A stretch of DNA of 64,000 nucleotides from Nonlabens sp. YIK11. GTDB taxonomy: Bacteria; Bacteroidota; Bacteroidia; Flavobacteriales; Flavobacteriaceae. Of this stretch, positions 8,673-16,937 are shown piece after piece (position 1 is the first letter of the stretch; every line of letters begins with the position of its first letter). Where the stretch lies: NCBI RefSeq assembly GCF_001413925.1, contig NZ_LBMJ01000001.1:2458001-2522000 (forward strand). Reading direction: 5' to 3'. The notes beneath the pieces were generated by a model. It worked only from the letters and a program-made list of their open reading frames with translations, had not been told where the DNA came from and did no database searches. The translations under genes were made by a program, and so were the position numbers.

Positions 8673-8819
8673 TTAGTTGTTGAGTGTTTCAAAAGTCATA
8701 TTATTAATTTTTACGACACTCAGTGCTTTTGAAAAGGATAAGATCCTTTGAATGGTTTCTGGCCGTGGCCCTGATGATTTCAATGATTCTGGAGATGTTT
8801 GATTGTAAAGTTTTGGCAT
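8673..8819 (-). CDS. Small conserved-type protein next to the sigma factor gene
   Basis: A 48-codon frame, ATG at 8819-8817 and TAA at 8675-8673, lies 63 bases downstream of the ECF sigma factor gene on the same strand. The product begins MPKLYNQTSPESLKSSG and ends with ALSVVKINNMTFETLNN. It is polar with an amphipathic centre (ETIQRILSFSKALSVV). Short proteins with a similar 'QTSPE...I..IL.FSKSL.V' pattern occur beside ECF sigma genes in flavobacteria as I recall them, which is why I call it. No clear ribosome-binding site is visible, but Bacteroidota often lack one. An anti-sigma or regulatory role is only a guess. Confidence 0.55.
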   Translation of the reverse strand: MPKLYNQTSPESLKSSGPRPETIQRILSFSKALSVVKINNMTFETLNN

Positions 8820-8882
8820 GTGAATTATTTATTGATTTATCACAAAACGCAAAAAACTAAGCAATATTATATCCAGAAAAGA

Positions 8883-9494
8883 TTATTGTGTTAAAACGAT
8901 ATTGTGTTTATCAATTACTTTACGCAGATTGATCAAAGCATAACGCATTCTTCCCAAGGCTGTGTTGATACTAACATCTGTAGTTTCTGCGATCTCTTTA
9001 AAAGACATCTCTTTATAAATACGCATGAGTAGGACTTCCTTTTGGTCTTCAGGAAGTTCGTCAATCAACCTTTTGACATCGCTGTGCACTTGATCTGTAA
9101 TCAACGCAGATTCAATACTGTCCTCACCATCACTGATGACATCAAAAATATCAAAGTCGTTACGGGATTGAAACTTAGGCATACGCTTGTTCCTACGGAA
9201 ATGATCGATAACAAGGTTGTGTGCAATTCTCATTACCCAAGGTAAAAATTTACCTTCTTCATTATACTTGCCACGTTTAAGCGTGCGAATGACTTTGATA
9301 AAGGTATCTTGGAAAATATCTTCAGTAATATCTCTGTCCAATACTTTGGAGAAGATAAAACCGTGAATTCTTTGTTGATGTCTTTTGATGAGGATTTCTA
9401 GAGAAGATTCCTGACCACTCATGTACTGTTTTACCAGTACCGCATCACTTGCGTCTTTGAAGTTCATACAATAACAACTAACGATCTTTTTCAA
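8883..9494 (-). CDS. RNA polymerase ECF sigma factor (sigma-70 family)
   Basis: A sigma-E-like protein of up to 203 residues. Region 2 is clear (FIFSKVLDRDITEDIFQDTFIKV, then WVMRIAHNLVIDHFRR), a spacer follows, and region 4 is the helix-turn-helix LPEDQKEVLLMRIYKEMSFKEIAETTDVSINTALGRM. An internal ATG at 9467 (MNFKDASDAVLVK) fits the usual N-terminus better than the ATG at 9494, so the first nine residues are doubtful. No anti-sigma membrane gene is adjacent; only the small ORF at 8673-8819 follows. Promoter targets are not predictable from this window. Confidence 0.92.
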   Translation of the reverse strand: MKKIVSCYCMNFKDASDAVLVKQYMSGQESSLEILIKRHQQRIHGFIFSKVLDRDITEDIFQDTFIKVIRTLKRGKYNEEGKFLPWVMRIAHNLVIDHFRRNKRMPKFQSRNDFDIFDVISDGEDSIESALITDQVHSDVKRLIDELPEDQKEVLLMRIYKEMSFKEIAETTDVSINTALGRMRYALINLRKVIDKHNIVLTQ

Positions 9495-9655
9495 ATGGAA
9501 ACCGATCTGTTTTAAAGTAGTTTTATTGTATACGCAGTGTTTAAATTTTGTTAACGGGTTAAAGATAACAACATTTGTTCCAAACTAACAAAATTTGTCT
9601 TTACAATTTAACATATTAATGATTCGATAGAATCCATTATCGTTGAACCGCTTGT

Positions 9656-9663
9656 TATCTTTG
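9656..9663 (+). promoter_or_regulatory. -7 box directly before uvrA
   Basis: TATCTTTG ends five bases before the ATG at 9669. A start point about 7 bases past the box would fall on the start codon, implying a leaderless or near-leaderless mRNA. No good -33 box is visible. Confidence 0.45.
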
Positions 9664-9668
9664 TGTTT

Positions 9669-12473
9669 ATGGCAGAAAAGATCATCTTCGATAATATAGA
9701 TTCCCTTAGTCCCAAAAAGAATATTTTAGTTAAGGGCGCTGAGTTACACAACCTTAAAAAGCTCAATGCGGTCATTCCCAGAAACGAAATGGTCGTGATT
9801 ACTGGGCTTTCTGGTAGTGGAAAATCTTCGCTAGCATTTGACACCTTATATGCCGAAGGACAGCGACGATATGTCGAGAGCCTTTCCTCCTATGCGCGTC
9901 AGTTTTTGGGCAGATTGAACAAACCCAAAGTAGAATACATCAAAGGTATCGCGCCTGCCATAGCCATTGAGCAAAAAGTCAATTCCACCAACCCTAGAAG
10001 TACTGTAGGAACAACGACTGAGATCTACGATTATCTCAAGTTATTATTTGCACGTATAGGCCGCACCTACTCGCCTATCTCGGGAAATGAAGTGAAAAAG
10101 GACACGGTTACAGATGTCATCAATTACATTAAAAAAGAGGAAGACGGAACCAAGTTATTACTGACCACTCGACTCATTGTAAAGGGTAAACGTGATATAC
10201 CGCAACAACTTGCGGTTTTATTACAACAGGGATTTACACGTATCAAAGTCAATGATGAAGTACATCGTATAGATGAAAATGATCTTAACTTTTCAAGTAA
10301 GGATAAAGTGTTTATCGTCATCGATAGGATTATCAAACGCGATGATGAAGATTTTTATAATCGTCTTGCAGATGCTGTAGACACTGCCTTTTTTGAAGGT
10401 AAAGGTGTTGCCTATGTAGAACATCTCGACGGTTCTTCGACTCGAGAATTTACAAACAAGTTCGAGCTGGATGGCATGGAATTTTTAGAGCCTAATCCTA
10501 ACTTGTTCAGTTTTAATAATCCTTATGGTGCGTGTCCCAAATGTGAAGGTTATGGCGATGTGATAGGTATCGATGAAGATCTGGTGATTCCCAACACCGC
10601 ACTATCGGTTTATGAAAGTGCGGTATTTCCCTGGCGCGGTGACAATATGAGTTGGTACAAGGACCAGTTGATTAAGAATGCATCAAAATTTGATTTTCCT
10701 ATACATAGGCCTTGGTTTGAATTAACAGATAAGCAAAAGGATCTGGTTTGGGACGGCAATAAATATTTCACCGGTCTCAACGACTTTTTTGCAGAGCTGG
10801 AATCAAAGGCCTACAAGATCCAAAACCGAGTAATGCTTTCTCGTTATAGAGGTAAAACAAAATGTTCGGTTTGTAAGGGAAAACGTCTCAGACCTGAGGC
10901 CAACTATGTCAAGATCAATGACACGACGATCACAGATCTGGTAGAGATGCCCATCAAAAATTTAAAATCCTATTTCCAAGAAATCAAATTGGATGAATCA
11001 CAGCAAGTCATTGCAAAGCGATTACTCAAGGAGATCAACAGTCGCCTCGAGTTTTTGTCTGATGTAGGTCTGGATTACCTGACCTTAAACCGTAAATCCA
11101 ATTCCCTTTCTGGAGGTGAATCACAACGTATCAATCTGGCAACATCGCTAGGTAGTAGCCTTGTGGGAAGTATGTATATTTTGGACGAGCCAAGTATAGG
11201 ATTGCACCCACGAGATACTAAGCGATTGATTAAGGTTTTAAAAAACCTTAGAGATTTGGGTAATACAGTGATCATCGTGGAGCATGATGAAGAGATCATG
11301 CAGGCAGCAGACCGTATTATCGACATAGGTCCAGAGGCAGGAACGCATGGTGGTGAAGTAGTTGCGGCGGGAACTCTTGCAGAGATCTTAAAAAGCAAGA
11401 GCCTAACTGCTCAATATCTCAATGGTTCTATGGAAATTCCGCTTCCGCGAAAGCGAAGAAAACATAAATATCACGTTGATATCACAGGTGCCCGACAAAA
11501 TAATCTTAAGAACATCGATGTGACGTTTCCATTAGGTGTTCTCACCATGGTGACTGGAGTTTCAGGTAGCGGAAAATCTACGCTGGTCAAGCAGATCCTA
11601 TATCCAGCCATGTTGAAAAAACTAGGTGGATATGGTGCCAAAGCAGGACAGTTTACAGACATTAAAGGGAAGTTTGAGAACGTCAAAACCGTTGAGTTTA
11701 TTGATCAAAACCCTATAGGGCGTAGTTCTAGATCCAATCCCATAACCTATATCAAAGCCTATGATGATATACGCAGTCTGTTTGCCAGCCAGAAGGTAGC
11801 CAAGATTAGAAATTACCAGCCAAAACATTTTTCATTCAATGTCGATGGTGGCCGTTGTGAAACTTGTAAAGGTGATGGCGAGGTGACCATAGAAATGCAG
11901 TTTATGGCAGATGTCACTTTGGTTTGTGAGACCTGCAACGGTAAGCGCTTCAAAAAGGAAATTTTGGAGGTACAGTTCGAGGGCAAGAACATTGAAGATG
12001 TGCTCAATTTGACCATCAATGATGCGATGGAATTTTTTGAGGAACATTCACAAGATAAAATTTCGCGTAAAATCAAACCATTGCAAGATGTTGGTTTAGG
12101 ATATGTCACACTGGGACAAAGTAGTTCCACACTTTCTGGTGGTGAGGCACAGCGCATCAAACTGGCGAGCTTTTTAGTCAAGGGAACCACCAGCGACAAG
12201 ACACTATTCATTTTTGATGAGCCGACCACCGGATTGCACTTTCACGACATCAATAAGCTGTTGGATAGTTTTAACGCGCTTATAGAAAAAGGTCATAGTG
12301 TAATTGTCATAGAGCACAACATGGATCTTATTAAATGTGCGGATTACGTGATTGATCTAGGTCCAGATGGTGGCGCAGAAGGCGGTTATCTAGTAGCTTC
12401 TGGAACACCTGAGGAAGTGGCGAAAGTCAAGGAAAGTCACTCGGCTCCATTTATCGCAGAAAAACTAAATTAG
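9669..12473 (+). CDS. uvrA: Excinuclease ABC subunit A
   Basis: A 934-residue ATPase for damage recognition in nucleotide excision repair. It has two ABC modules: a first Walker A (GLSGSGKSS), zinc-finger cysteines (CPKCEGYG, CSVCKGKR), signature SGGESQR, then a second Walker A (GVSGSGKST), zinc finger (CETCKGDG...CETCNGKR) and signature SGGEAQR. I use the ATG at 9669 because the upstream in-frame GTG at 9663 lies in the promoter box. Residues about 591-596 in the linker before the second ATPase (LPRKRRK) come from a one-mismatch copy of the dispersed palindrome. uvrB is about 30 kb away. Confidence 0.98.
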   Translation: MAEKIIFDNIDSLSPKKNILVKGAELHNLKKLNAVIPRNEMVVITGLSGSGKSSLAFDTLYAEGQRRYVESLSSYARQFLGRLNKPKVEYIKGIAPAIAIEQKVNSTNPRSTVGTTTEIYDYLKLLFARIGRTYSPISGNEVKKDTVTDVINYIKKEEDGTKLLLTTRLIVKGKRDIPQQLAVLLQQGFTRIKVNDEVHRIDENDLNFSSKDKVFIVIDRIIKRDDEDFYNRLADAVDTAFFEGKGVAYVEHLDGSSTREFTNKFELDGMEFLEPNPNLFSFNNPYGACPKCEGYGDVIGIDEDLVIPNTALSVYESAVFPWRGDNMSWYKDQLIKNASKFDFPIHRPWFELTDKQKDLVWDGNKYFTGLNDFFAELESKAYKIQNRVMLSRYRGKTKCSVCKGKRLRPEANYVKINDTTITDLVEMPIKNLKSYFQEIKLDESQQVIAKRLLKEINSRLEFLSDVGLDYLTLNRKSNSLSGGESQRINLATSLGSSLVGSMYILDEPSIGLHPRDTKRLIKVLKNLRDLGNTVIIVEHDEEIMQAADRIIDIGPEAGTHGGEVVAAGTLAEILKSKSLTAQYLNGSMEIPLPRKRRKHKYHVDITGARQNNLKNIDVTFPLGVLTMVTGVSGSGKSTLVKQILYPAMLKKLGGYGAKAGQFTDIKGKFENVKTVEFIDQNPIGRSSRSNPITYIKAYDDIRSLFASQKVAKIRNYQPKHFSFNVDGGRCETCKGDGEVTIEMQFMADVTLVCETCNGKRFKKEILEVQFEGKNIEDVLNLTINDAMEFFEEHSQDKISRKIKPLQDVGLGYVTLGQSSSTLSGGEAQRIKLASFLVKGTTSDKTLFIFDEPTTGLHFHDINKLLDSFNALIEKGHSVIVIEHNMDLIKCADYVIDLGPDGGAEGGYLVASGTPEEVAKVKESHSAPFIAEKLN
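11440..11455. repeat. Dispersed palindrome, degenerate copy (uvrA)
   Basis: CGCTTCCGCGAAAGCG differs from the consensus by T to C at position 6. It encodes PRKRR in a basic interdomain linker. It is the only decayed but unsplit copy found. Confidence 0.75.
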
Positions 12474-12493
12474 AAGTTCCTAAAAACCTTTTG

Positions 12494-13564
12494 ATGAAAA
12501 AGCCTAGACTGCGTCGTAAAGCAACTCCCAAATCAAAACACAGTGTATTTCAGCCGCCTGGAACCATATCTTATGTGGGTGAAGATAGACATGAAGAAGT
12601 AACGACCGAGACGATCTTTTATGACGCCAAGGAATACACGAAGCTAGAAGGTATCTATCTTGAAAAACTGGAAGATGATCAGGTCAACTGGTTCAATGTA
12701 GATGGTGTGCACGAGATCGACTTATTAGAAAAAGTAGGTAGTAAGTTTCACTTACACCATTTGCTGTTAGAAGATATTGCGAATACTACTCAGCGACCTA
12801 AAACGGAATTCTACGAAGAGTGCATCTATCAGTGTATTAAGATGATAAGCTACAATGTAGAAGAAAAGGACATAGATCAAGAACAGGTGAGCATTTTGCT
12901 AACGAAACATGCGGTAATTACGTTTCAGGAGAAAACAGGTGATGTTTTTGAAAACATACGAGAGCGTATTGAGCAGAATCGCGGCCGCATTAGATACAGC
13001 AACAATGATTATTTATTCTATGCGCTTATCGATACGGTGATTGACCATTACTTTATCGCGGTAGAACAAATAGGAGAACATCTGGATGAGTTAGAAGATG
13101 AGATTTTTGACAATCCACAACGCTCATCGCTAGAGCGAGTTCAAAAAAACAAACGCATGCTGCTCAAATTGAGACGTGCTATATTCCCTTTGAGAGAATC
13201 CATAAGCCGACTGTTGAAGGAAGATTCCAAATACATCGATCCACAGATCAAGAATTATTTCCAGGATGCCTACGACCACTGCATCCAAATTATAGAAACC
13301 GTGGAGTCCTATAGAGAGATCAATGGAGGTTTACGAGATATGTATTTATCTAGTGTGAGCCATAAAATGAATCAGATCATGCAGGTGCTAACCATTATGT
13401 CCTCCATTTTCATACCGCTTACCTTCATTGCTGGTATCTATGGGATGAACTTTGACAATATCCCAGAATTGCACTGGGAACACGGTTACCGATATTTTTG
13501 GATTCTAAGTGGCTGTATGTTTGTGGCTTTACTAGGTTTTTTCAAATGGAAAAAATGGTTGTAA
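12494..13564 (+). CDS. corA: CorA-type magnesium/cobalt transporter
   Basis: A 356-residue divalent-cation channel. A long cytoplasmic alpha/beta and helical stalk is followed by two C-terminal transmembrane helices. The selectivity motif GMN (YGMNFDNIPE) lies between them at about residues 316-318, followed by a WEHGYRYFW loop as in other CorA proteins. The start is the ATG at 12494; the preceding TTG codon is an alternative. It begins 20 bases after uvrA and is probably read through from it. Confidence 0.95.
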   Translation: MKKPRLRRKATPKSKHSVFQPPGTISYVGEDRHEEVTTETIFYDAKEYTKLEGIYLEKLEDDQVNWFNVDGVHEIDLLEKVGSKFHLHHLLLEDIANTTQRPKTEFYEECIYQCIKMISYNVEEKDIDQEQVSILLTKHAVITFQEKTGDVFENIRERIEQNRGRIRYSNNDYLFYALIDTVIDHYFIAVEQIGEHLDELEDEIFDNPQRSSLERVQKNKRMLLKLRRAIFPLRESISRLLKEDSKYIDPQIKNYFQDAYDHCIQIIETVESYREINGGLRDMYLSSVSHKMNQIMQVLTIMSSIFIPLTFIAGIYGMNFDNIPELHWEHGYRYFWILSGCMFVALLGFFKWKKWL

Positions 13565-13665
13565 AAGAGGCTAAAGTTAGTTTGGCACACGAATTGTAAT
13601 ATAGTAATTGAAGGTTGTTTATGAAGAGTAAATTTCTTTCATAAAGTTTTTTGGTTGGTTAGTGG

Positions 13666-13700
13666 GAAATCTCGAGATGTCTTTTGACTCTCGGGATTTC
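13666..13700. terminator. Long imperfect hairpin after corA
   Basis: GAAATCTCGAGA (13666-13677) pairs with TCTCGGGATTTC (13689-13700), 11 of 12 positions plus one G-T wobble, with an 11-base loop. Without a T run it may be a terminator, an RNA end-stabiliser or a small repeat. The rest of the 183-base gap carries only a -7 box near its end. Confidence 0.4.
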
Positions 13701-13735
13701 CTCGTTTATAGAGGTTCGTAAAATAGAGAATAAAG

Positions 13736-13743
13736 TATTTTTG
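13736..13743 (+). promoter_or_regulatory. -7 box directly before the lipoprotein gene
   Basis: TATTTTTG ends four bases before the ATG at 13748, so the message is probably leaderless. No convincing -33 box was found. Confidence 0.4.
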
Positions 13744-13747
13744 GGAA

Positions 13748-14308
13748 ATGAAAGATATTGCATTTGTAATTACAGTTTTGCTCCTTGTGAGCTGCAAACA
13801 GGAACAGAAAGAAACTGTGGAGACCACAGCTGCTCCTGTAATTGAGAACGAGGTTGCCGCTATCAAACAATTTCCAGAGGATTTCCTGGGAGTCTATAAA
13901 GGTACTCTTAAGATCACTTCCAGTAATGGTGAGCAGCAAATCCCTATGGAATTTCATTTGAGCGCCACAGATTCTACAGACAATTTTAAATACAGTATTT
14001 ATTATGGAGAAGAGCGATCACCACGCAATTATAACTTGAAGCGAACGCACAATCCTAACTTATTTCTAGTTGACGAGAATAACGGAATCATTCTGGAAAG
14101 TGCCTATGCCAATCAAACGCTATACAGCACCTATGAGGTCGCAGACAACCTATTAAATAGTACTGAAATCTTTTATGACGACCGTATGGAATTCATGATT
14201 GCCCTTTCTAGAATTCAAGATACCTCTATGACAGGAAACGAAGAAAGCGCCATCGTCAAGAACTATCCGCTTTCTGTAATGCAGCGCGCCACACTTTATA
14301 AGGAATAG
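13748..14308 (+). CDS. Putative lipoprotein of unknown function
   Basis: 186 residues with a lipoprotein signal: hydrophobic FVITVLLLVSC with the lipobox cysteine at residue 16. An acidic linker follows, then a soluble domain whose start (FPEDFLGVYKGTLKI) and strands resemble small beta-barrel lipocalin-like domains of Bacteroidota lipoproteins. No catalytic residues are apparent. It stands alone between a hairpin and a strong terminator, so it is probably its own transcription unit. Confidence 0.8.
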   Translation: MKDIAFVITVLLLVSCKQEQKETVETTAAPVIENEVAAIKQFPEDFLGVYKGTLKITSSNGEQQIPMEFHLSATDSTDNFKYSIYYGEERSPRNYNLKRTHNPNLFLVDENNGIILESAYANQTLYSTYEVADNLLNSTEIFYDDRMEFMIALSRIQDTSMTGNEESAIVKNYPLSVMQRATLYKE

Positions 14309-14354
14309 TTGCTTAAATGCTGTATGCGATAGTTTCTTTTACAGAATTGAAACC

Positions 14355-14386
14355 AAAAAAAATCCCGCTGAAAAGCGGGATTTTTT
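14355..14386. terminator. Bidirectional Rho-independent terminator
   Basis: AAATCCCGCT, loop GAAA, AGCGGGATTT, flanked by an A run on the left and a T run on the right. It serves the lipoprotein gene on the plus strand and the converging alpha-oxoamine synthase gene on the minus strand. Confidence 0.9.
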
Positions 14387-14406
14387 AATTGTTATATAGA
14401 AGCTGA

Positions 14407-15663
14407 TTAAGCAAAAGCCTCAGCTACTGAAGCACTCAATCTTTTGTAAACACCAGTATCCAAGCGGTTACGGATCGCATCAAATGCATCAAGAGTTTCT
14501 TCAATATCTTCCATGGTGTGTGTTGCCGTAGGAATCAATCTAAGAAGTATCAATCCTTTAGGAATTACTGGATACACAACGATAGAACAGAATACACCAT
14601 AGTTTTCTCTAAGGTCTTTTACCAGTGCCATTGCCTCAGGAATACTACCTTTAAGATATACTGGAGTTACACAGCTTTGTGTAGTACCTATGTCAAAGCC
14701 TCTTTTCTTAAGACCTGATTGTAAAGCGTTCACATTATCCCAAAGCTTCTCTTTAAGCTCTGGCATAGTACGCAACATATCAAGACGTTTTAAAGCACCA
14801 ACGACCAGCTGCATTTGCAAAGATTTCGCAAACATCTGTGATCTTAAGTTGTACTTCAAATAATCAATAATTTCTTTATCAGCAGCAATAAAAGCTCCTG
14901 TACTCGCTAGAGATTTTGCAAATGTGGCAAAATAAACATCAATTTTGTCCTGCACACCTTGCTCCTCGCCTGCTCCAGCACCCGTTTTACCTAGGGTACC
15001 AAAACCATGGGCATCATCAACAAATAATCTGAAGTTATATTTCTCTTTTAGAGCAACAATTTCTTTCAATCTTCCTTGCTCACCACGCATTCCAAAAACA
15101 CCTTCAGAAATCACAAGGATTCCACCACCGGTTTCTTCAGCGATTTTAGTGGCACGTTGTAAGTTCTTTTCAATACTCTCAAGATCATTGTGCTTATAGG
15201 TAAATCGCTTACCGTGGTGCAAACGTACACCATCAATGATACAAGCATGAGCATCTACATCATATACAATCACATCATCCTTTGAGACCAGTGCGTCTAC
15301 CGTAGACACCATACCTTGGTAACCAAAGTTGAGCAGATAAGCTGCCTCTTTATTGACAAATGCTGCTAGCTCATCCTGTAGCTGCTCGTGAAGATCTGTA
15401 TGTCCACTCATCATACGAGCACCCATTGGATAGGCGCTACCGTATTCTGCAGCAGCTTCTGCATCTACTTTACGAACTTCGGGATGATTAGCCAGACCTA
15501 GGTAATCATTGACACTCCAGGTGATCACCTCACGACCATTAAATCGCATGCGGTTTGCTATAGGTCCTTCCAGCTTAGGAAATACAAAATATCCTTCAGC
15601 AACAGATGCCCATTTACCTAGTGGTCCCTTGTCTTTATAAATCTTATCAAATAAGTCTTTCAT
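14407..15663 (-). CDS. Alpha-oxoamine synthase family PLP enzyme (SPT/cysteate acyltransferase-like)
   Basis: A 418-residue fold-type I PLP enzyme of the family that condenses an amino acid with an acyl-CoA (KBL, BioF, ALAS, serine palmitoyltransferase). The PLP-binding Asp/His lie in VDDAHGFGTLG (216-225) and the Schiff-base lysine is K250 in TFAKSLASTGAF. In Bacteroidota such enzymes make the long-chain base of sphingolipids (serine) or sulfonolipids (cysteate). The adjacent upstream gene on the same strand is a cysteine-synthase-like enzyme, which hints at cysteate as substrate; this is inference. No threonine dehydrogenase or biotin genes are near, arguing against KBL or BioF. Confidence 0.85.
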   Translation of the reverse strand: MKDLFDKIYKDKGPLGKWASVAEGYFVFPKLEGPIANRMRFNGREVITWSVNDYLGLANHPEVRKVDAEAAAEYGSAYPMGARMMSGHTDLHEQLQDELAAFVNKEAAYLLNFGYQGMVSTVDALVSKDDVIVYDVDAHACIIDGVRLHHGKRFTYKHNDLESIEKNLQRATKIAEETGGGILVISEGVFGMRGEQGRLKEIVALKEKYNFRLFVDDAHGFGTLGKTGAGAGEEQGVQDKIDVYFATFAKSLASTGAFIAADKEIIDYLKYNLRSQMFAKSLQMQLVVGALKRLDMLRTMPELKEKLWDNVNALQSGLKKRGFDIGTTQSCVTPVYLKGSIPEAMALVKDLRENYGVFCSIVVYPVIPKGLILLRLIPTATHTMEDIEETLDAFDAIRNRLDTGVYKRLSASVAEAFA

Positions 15664-15784
15664 GATACAAATTAAGTGGGCAAATATACGATAGAAATCG
15701 CATATTTCCTATGACTTATGCAGGCAAAGATAACCTTTGCTGGTTGATAAAGTGTTGATAACTAAAGGGTTGAAAATGTAAGTT

Positions 15785-15800
15785 CGCTTTCGCGAAAGCG
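15785..15800. repeat. Dispersed palindrome copy 3 (intergenic)
   Basis: Perfect copy in the 175-base gap between the two PLP-enzyme genes. Symmetry extends to 20 bases (TT...AA on the flanks). Confidence 0.95.
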
Positions 15801-15838
15801 AATACCCAATCGTCCTAACCACCTAATTATTAGATAGT

Positions 15839-16879
15839 TTACTTGATGTACTCGATGTGTTGATCTGCAGCGGTAGAAATGCTGTCAAAGAATCCTTGTT
15901 CTTCCATCCATTTATCGTTATAGATCTTGCTCATATATCGAGAGCCGTGGTCCGGGAAAATCACCACTACAACAGCATCGTCACCAAAGGCATTTTCCTT
16001 TACCAACTGCTTGACGGCTTGCATGGCAGCACCACTGGTGTAGCCTACGAACATACCTTCAGTTTGGGATATCCTGCGCGCCATGTGTGCGGCATCCTCA
16101 TCCTTTACCTTAGTAAAACTGTCGATCACGTCAAAATCAGTCGCCGTAGGAATAAGGTTTTTACCTAATCCTTCAATACGATACGGATAGATTTCGTTTT
16201 TATCAAACTCTTGGGTCTCGTGGTATTTTTTCAAGACACTACCATAAGCGTCCACACCTAAGATCTGGACATTAGGATTTTGTTCTTTCAAATACTTTGC
16301 GGTACCTGAAATAGTTCCTCCAGTACCACTACAAGCCACTAGATGGGTGATCTTTCCTGCAGTTTGTTTCCAGATTTCTGGACCTGTAGAAAGATAATGA
16401 GCTTCCATATTAAGCTCATTAAAATATTGGTTGATATAAATGCTGTTCTTGATTTCTTCGTGAAGTCTTTTAGCCACCTCATAATAACTGCGTGGATCAT
16501 CTGCACTCACGTGTGCTGGACAAACATATACCTTGGCGCCCATGGATTTGAGCATGTCGATCTTATCTGCGCTGGACTTTGAACTCACGGCAAGAATACA
16601 GTCGTAACCCTTGATGCGGCTTACCATTGCAATACTAAAACCTGTGTTACCAGAGGTAGTCTCTATAATAGTATCACCAGGTTTGAGAATTCCCTTCTTT
16701 TCTGCCTGCTCTATAATATGTAATGCTATTCGATCTTTTGAAGAATGTCCTGGATTAAACGACTCAACCTTAGCATAATAATCGCCAGGGAAGCCTTCAA
16801 CGGTTTTAGAAAGTTTAATAAGAGGAGTTTCTCCTATTAACTCAAGAACATTGTTGTACGCCTGAATTTGTCCGCTCAT
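15839..16879 (-). CDS. Cysteine synthase-family PLP enzyme (possible cysteate synthase)
   Basis: A 346-residue fold-type II PLP enzyme. The Schiff-base lysine is K48 in [11 protein letters not shown], the substrate loop is [11 protein letters not shown], and the phosphate-binding loop GTGGTISG lies near residue 190. The C-terminus is CBS-like without CBS or SAM domains. Relatives make cysteine from O-acetylserine or homocysteine-derived products. The variant sequence around K48 and the neighbouring acyl-condensing enzyme suggest cysteate synthesis for sulfonolipids, but ordinary cysteine or cystathionine synthesis cannot be excluded. It is transcribed toward 14407-15663; the 175-base gap with a palindrome lies between them. 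Confidence 0.82.
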   Translation of the reverse strand: MSGQIQAYNNVLELIGETPLIKLSKTVEGFPGDYYAKVESFNPGHSSKDRIALHIIEQAEKKGILKPGDTIIETTSGNTGFSIAMVSRIKGYDCILAVSSKSSADKIDMLKSMGAKVYVCPAHVSADDPRSYYEVAKRLHEEIKNSIYINQYFNELNMEAHYLSTGPEIWKQTAGKITHLVACSGTGGTISGTAKYLKEQNPNVQILGVDAYGSVLKKYHETQEFDKNEIYPYRIEGLGKNLIPTATDFDVIDSFTKVKDEDAAHMARRISQTEGMFVGYTSGAAMQAVKQLVKENAFGDDAVVVVIFPDHGSRYMSKIYNDKWMEEQGFFDSISTAADQHIEYIK

Positions 16880-16937
16880 ATAGTATGTTTTCGTCCCGGC
16901 TCAAAAAAGCGCAAAACGTTGCAAATTTAAACAAAAT

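Noticed and set aside
12494..13564. Frameshift or truncation in corA
   Set aside because: Both C-terminal helices and the GMN motif are intact and the length is normal.
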